Shown: piece by piece, positions 61,263-64,000 of the stretch
Layout of the letters: the number at the start of each line of letters is the position of its first letter
Numbering within the stretch: the stretch's first letter is position 1
Assembly (NCBI RefSeq): GCF_016859285.1
Contig: NC_053416.1
Location: forward strand, 14,490,001 to 14,554,000
Direction of reading: 5' to 3'
DNA from: Xiphias gladius
Taxonomy: Eukaryota > Chordata > Actinopteri > Istiophoriformes > Xiphiidae
DNA: 64,000 bases
Made by a program: the position numbers and the translations under genes
The notes under the pieces: generated by a model
What the model was told of the DNA's origin: nothing
Databases searched by the model: none
What the model saw: only the letters and a program-made list of their open reading frames with translations

Positions 61263-63285
61263 AAGGCAACATATGCATTAACTAAAAATACGAATGAGTA
61301 AATGGCAACACGTTCCAACCCAAAGACCGAGAGTTTTGAAACCGTCACTGAGCCGGACAGCACCAGATCTCGTTGATTTTTTCCAGGTTCAGACCCTGCT
61401 TGTACAACATAGGCCTTTGGACACAGGATGGGTTCAGATATTAATTTTAGGCCAATGCAGAGCACTAAAACGACCTAAAACAACATTCCACCTATACCTT
61501 AGAAGGGTAACGGCTGGGTTATGCTCGAAAAGAATTAGTTCACATGACGTGCTGTGCACAGGTGCTGTCCCACCTCTGCACAGCTGGCGAGTCATAACAT
61601 GAAATGGGTGTAAATGTCGGATCTTCACTTTAAGAAAGTTAGATTATATTTAGTGCTGGAGGCTTTGTTGCCATTTTGCCAGCGGTTTGCCGACAGTTCT
61701 ATAGTTATTTTCATCAAGAGGGAGATATTGTTACAACTCGGAGGCTGAAGTGAACAGTTTTTTCAGTCTTGGTTTGTTGTAATTACTCTCGAAACAATAT
61801 GGTGATTGAAGACCAGCTTGTAATTTGAAAATTTAAGATAGACAAAACACTCAAACCCAATTCATAATCATGCTTGACACCAATCACGTGAAGAAATAAA
61901 CAATAAGACCAGGGATGGAGACCACAAACACTGAATCAGCGACAGACACAGCACGTTACCTGAAGATATCTGCAGCTCGGCGGAGGAAGTCCTGCTCTTG
62001 CTGGTTGCTGTCGGAGCTCATTCCTCTGTCGATGATGGTGAGCAGAGGCTCCACCAAACCCAACACGAGAGGACTGCCGGCCTGCCGGGCCACGAACACC
62101 TCAATGAGGTCCAACACCTACAACAGCCAAACAAAGGAGGGACAAGGCCTTTGGGTTGGTGGAAGGTGTATTTTTTCACTTTCGGCTATTATCTGACTCT
62201 GGTAAAGCATATTTTCCAAACTGTTTACAAGTCCCTTACAAGACCACAGACTGAAGATAAGGTACCTTGATCTTAAAGTCTCGGACCAGGGTCTTCTCTT
62301 TCTGTAGTTTTGTCTTCTCATCCTTCTTGGCCTGGGCCTTTTTCTTCTGCTCTGAGAACAGCGCTGACAGGCTCTTATCCAGCTCGATCATGGCTTCATC
62401 ATCCAGATCTTCATCACTGCTGCCGTCCTCTTCTGTGGCCTGAACATACAGGCCAACAGAGGACATGTGGTTATAACCCAGAAGTCTTTAACACAACGTG
62501 ACACTGCATTCCCCTATACAGTCGGTTGAGACCTGATCAGTGTTACCCTCATCTAAAACCTCTCTGCATAAGGAGCAAGGACATGACTAAATGGATCTAG
62601 GTGTGCTAAGATTTCTTTGAGCTTACAAATTGTTTTACTGCTCCCAAGTGGCCAAAACAAGTCAAATTAATGTAGGTTTAAACAATCATTACTTTAAAAA
62701 CCAGTACACATGAACCATTGACACCAGGCCGTGCTGAAAGCCCGAACACTCACCAGAGCATTCTGCTGCTGCAACACCTTCATCAACTTCAAACGGAAAT
62801 TTTGGTCCACCTCTTCTCCTTCCATCTCCTCTTCTTCTTCTTCCTCTTCTTCTTCTTCTTCCTCTTTCCCCTCTTCCATTGCTTCATCATCATCATCATC
62901 ATCATCATCCTTGTCAGAGTCATCATCTTCTGCATCTGACGTGTCATCCTGGAGGAGCCATAAGCGCATCCAAAACAGTAACAGTAAAGACACATGCATT
63001 TATTTAGTGTAATAAGAATTATTATTAAATTATATATTAATATTTAGTGTAGTAAGAAAAATTATGGGGTTGTATGGGGACATAAAACGATAAAATTATG
63101 TTACTGATCAGATTACAAAAGAAGTTAAATTGTGACTAAGTAGGGGAAGAACCGACCTCCATTTCCTCATCATGTTCCTCATCATCCTCTTCCTTTGTTT
63201 TTTGATGCTGGGATTTGTTGGTGTTGTTGTCGTCCGTGACGACCACAGCCCTGCCCTCCTCATCATCCTTCTCTGGGTCCAAAAC
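54366..63285 (-). CDS. mybbp1a: MYB-binding protein 1A, C-terminal part (partial; continues past right edge)
   Basis: MYBBP1A is a nucleolar Pol5-like protein that acts in rRNA synthesis and transcriptional co-repression. Twelve minus-strand exons: 63157-63285, 62754-62948, 62266-62439, 61960-62117, 61089-61223, 60723-60813, 59396-59527, 59213-59281, 58111-58224, 56107-56208, 55883-56007 and 54366-54726. They join in phase to give the last 594 residues plus TAA (the human protein is about 1328 aa). An acidic Asp/Glu stretch is followed by VDQNFRLKLMKVLQQQNAL and ATEEDGSSDEDLDDEAM, then LQKEKTLVRDF, VLDLIEVFVARQ, DSSVCLYYFSAALYVVKVLR, and helical repeat exons. All follow the family order. The last exon is a Lys-rich tail typical of nucleolar retention. 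The donor of the first exon in the window (GAG then GTCGGT) is weak. N-terminal exons lie beyond 64000. Confidence 0.95.
56618..56795 (-). repeat. SINE-like element (family F), reversed, in a mybbp1a intron
   Basis: Reads on the plus strand TTTGCCTTTATTGCATAGAA, AAATTTGACAGGAGGTGAGG, GGAGATGACATGCGACAAAA and GGCCTCTGGGACCCCC, the reverse complement of the order seen at 38655-38828. Confidence 0.6.
57800..57854. repeat. (CACG)n / (CA)n simple repeat
   Basis: CACG-rich tetranucleotide units alternating with CA, in a mybbp1a intron. Confidence 0.9.
58227..58253 (-). repeat. (TG)11-T5 tract at a mybbp1a splice acceptor
   Basis: On the mybbp1a sense strand eleven TG units (58253-58232) run into five T (58231-58227) and then the acceptor AG (58226-58225) of the exon at 58111-58224. 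This tract is the whole polypyrimidine region of that exon. Confidence 0.95.
58435..58765 (+). repeat. Dispersed repeat family D copy in a mybbp1a intron
   Basis: Holds AGAGCCCTATTGTCCAAAAA, CTGTAGTTTATTCTGAATCA, TACACCGTCCTGCTACTGTG and AGATGAAAACAGTCCCCAAC, matching the order of the copies at 52670 and 63728. Confidence 0.7.
59970..60290 (+). repeat. Family B repeat copy in a mybbp1a intron
   Basis: Begins AGGGCTGCAACTAACAATTA, continues AACAGTCCAAAACCTAAAGA and TATTCAGTTTACTATCACAG, and closes with TCAACTGATCATTTCAACTC. An 82-codon open frame across it is an artefact of the repeat. Confidence 0.75.
61227..61261 (-). repeat. 35-nt homopolymer T tract at a mybbp1a splice acceptor
   Basis: A pure A run on the plus strand; on the mybbp1a sense strand it is 35 T directly followed by CAG and the exon at 61089-61223. 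It is the polypyrimidine tract of that acceptor. Confidence 0.95.
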
Positions 63286-63727
63286 CTGCACGGAGCCCAA
63301 AAACACCATCATTACAGTCACTTACAAAGCTGCCAGTGCAACACACGTGACTCTGAATACCATTAGAGATCAGTTATTTACTAAAATTGACCGGGCATTA
63401 TCTGGGCAGTTGGCAAACAAGACATTTTCTGATGCTGATCTAGTTAGTGTTGTTGTGGCGGCCGGATAACGGCCCGTTTTTACAGAGGACCTGTGTATGA
63501 CACACACTACACTCTCTACATACATACAGCCATTGTTGAGACTGCCAGCGTTGCTCCACAAATCACACATCACCTAAAACAGGCACTAAATAAAGTCTGA
63601 ATTTCTATTCTCTCTTGCTCCACCAATCTTTCTGTTTAGATGTCAACAGTAAAAAAAAAAAAAAAAATGGATCCACACTAAATGCCCAGATATAAACAAT
63701 GTAAATTAGTGCCCTTATAGAATAAGA

Positions 63728-64000
63728 CTGGCAATTTTCTATATTTATCTTATTGCCAACAAACCCTATATACAGACCAAAATAAAAAAAAAAAACAAAG
63801 TCTGATCCATCTTATTCCTCTGTGCCATAGAGGTCAATTGTTGTCCAAAAACTATTAAAAACACACCAGTGAATCACACTGAGTTATACATTCCTGTAGT
63901 TTATTTTGAGTCAGTCCCACACACACTGTTCTGCTGCTGTAAATACTCACTGGAACTGCTGAACATAGTCCACAATAAATGCACTGTTTACTCCTGTCTG
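63728..64000 (+). repeat. Dispersed repeat family D copy at the right edge
   Basis: Starts with TTTCTATATTTATCTTATTG, then CTTATTCCTCTGTGCCATAG, CCAAAAACTATTAAAAACAC and CACACACTGTTCTGCTGCTG. It runs to the window edge and lies in the mybbp1a intron upstream of the exon at 63285. Confidence 0.7.

Overview
This is nuclear DNA of a ray-finned fish, probably a spiny-rayed (percomorph) teleost. It is AT-rich, with small exons in larger introns, GT-AG splice sites, (CA)n and (TA)n microsatellites, many Tc1/mariner relics and interspersed repeats of kinds common in teleost genomes. No prokaryotic, viral or plasmid features are visible. Exons were rebuilt by hand from reading frame, splice-site dinucleotides and phase, using remembered vertebrate proteins as guides. 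No database search was possible.

Five protein-coding genes are supported. On the minus strand: (1) the 5' part of slc37a2, an SLC37-family sugar-phosphate antiporter (six coding exons, 612-7641, running off the left edge); (2) complete ccdc15 (nine coding exons, 10929-21696, 394 aa); (3) complete psmg1, proteasome assembly chaperone 1 (seven exons, 24926-32622, 279 aa); (4) the 3' part of mybbp1a, a nucleolar Myb-binding/Pol5-like protein (twelve exons, 54366-63285, last 594 aa, running off the right edge). On the plus strand: (5) a C11orf87/NEURIM1-like single-pass membrane protein, with its whole reading frame in one exon (44198-44629, 143 aa) behind a likely 5' untranslated exon. All exon phases join without frameshift.

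Layout: slc37a2 and ccdc15 are tandem neighbours, as in human 11q24. psmg1 follows on the same strand after about 3 kb of repeat-rich DNA. From 32.7 to 43.2 kb is a gene-poor stretch. The C11orf87-like gene sits in a GC-rich island at 43.3-44.6 kb. From 44.9 to 54.3 kb there is no convincing gene, only a Tc1 relic, a degenerate 24-bp minisatellite and dispersed repeats. mybbp1a fills the right end. The five genes do not form a pathway; they are a syntenic block joining regions that lie on different human chromosomes.

The mobile fraction includes six Tc1/mariner relics (16.6, 19.6, 27.5, 44.9, 51.8 and 53.4 kb), an L1-like ORF2 fragment inside psmg1 intron 1, a second non-LTR reverse-transcriptase fragment at 21.0 kb, and several unnamed teleost repeat families in two to four copies. 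I found no undescribed biological system. The most interesting points are the mybbp1a splice acceptors, one preceded by (TG)11T5 as in human CFTR and one by a run of 35 T, two orphan exon-like segments, and the small C11orf87-like gene with its upstream ORF.
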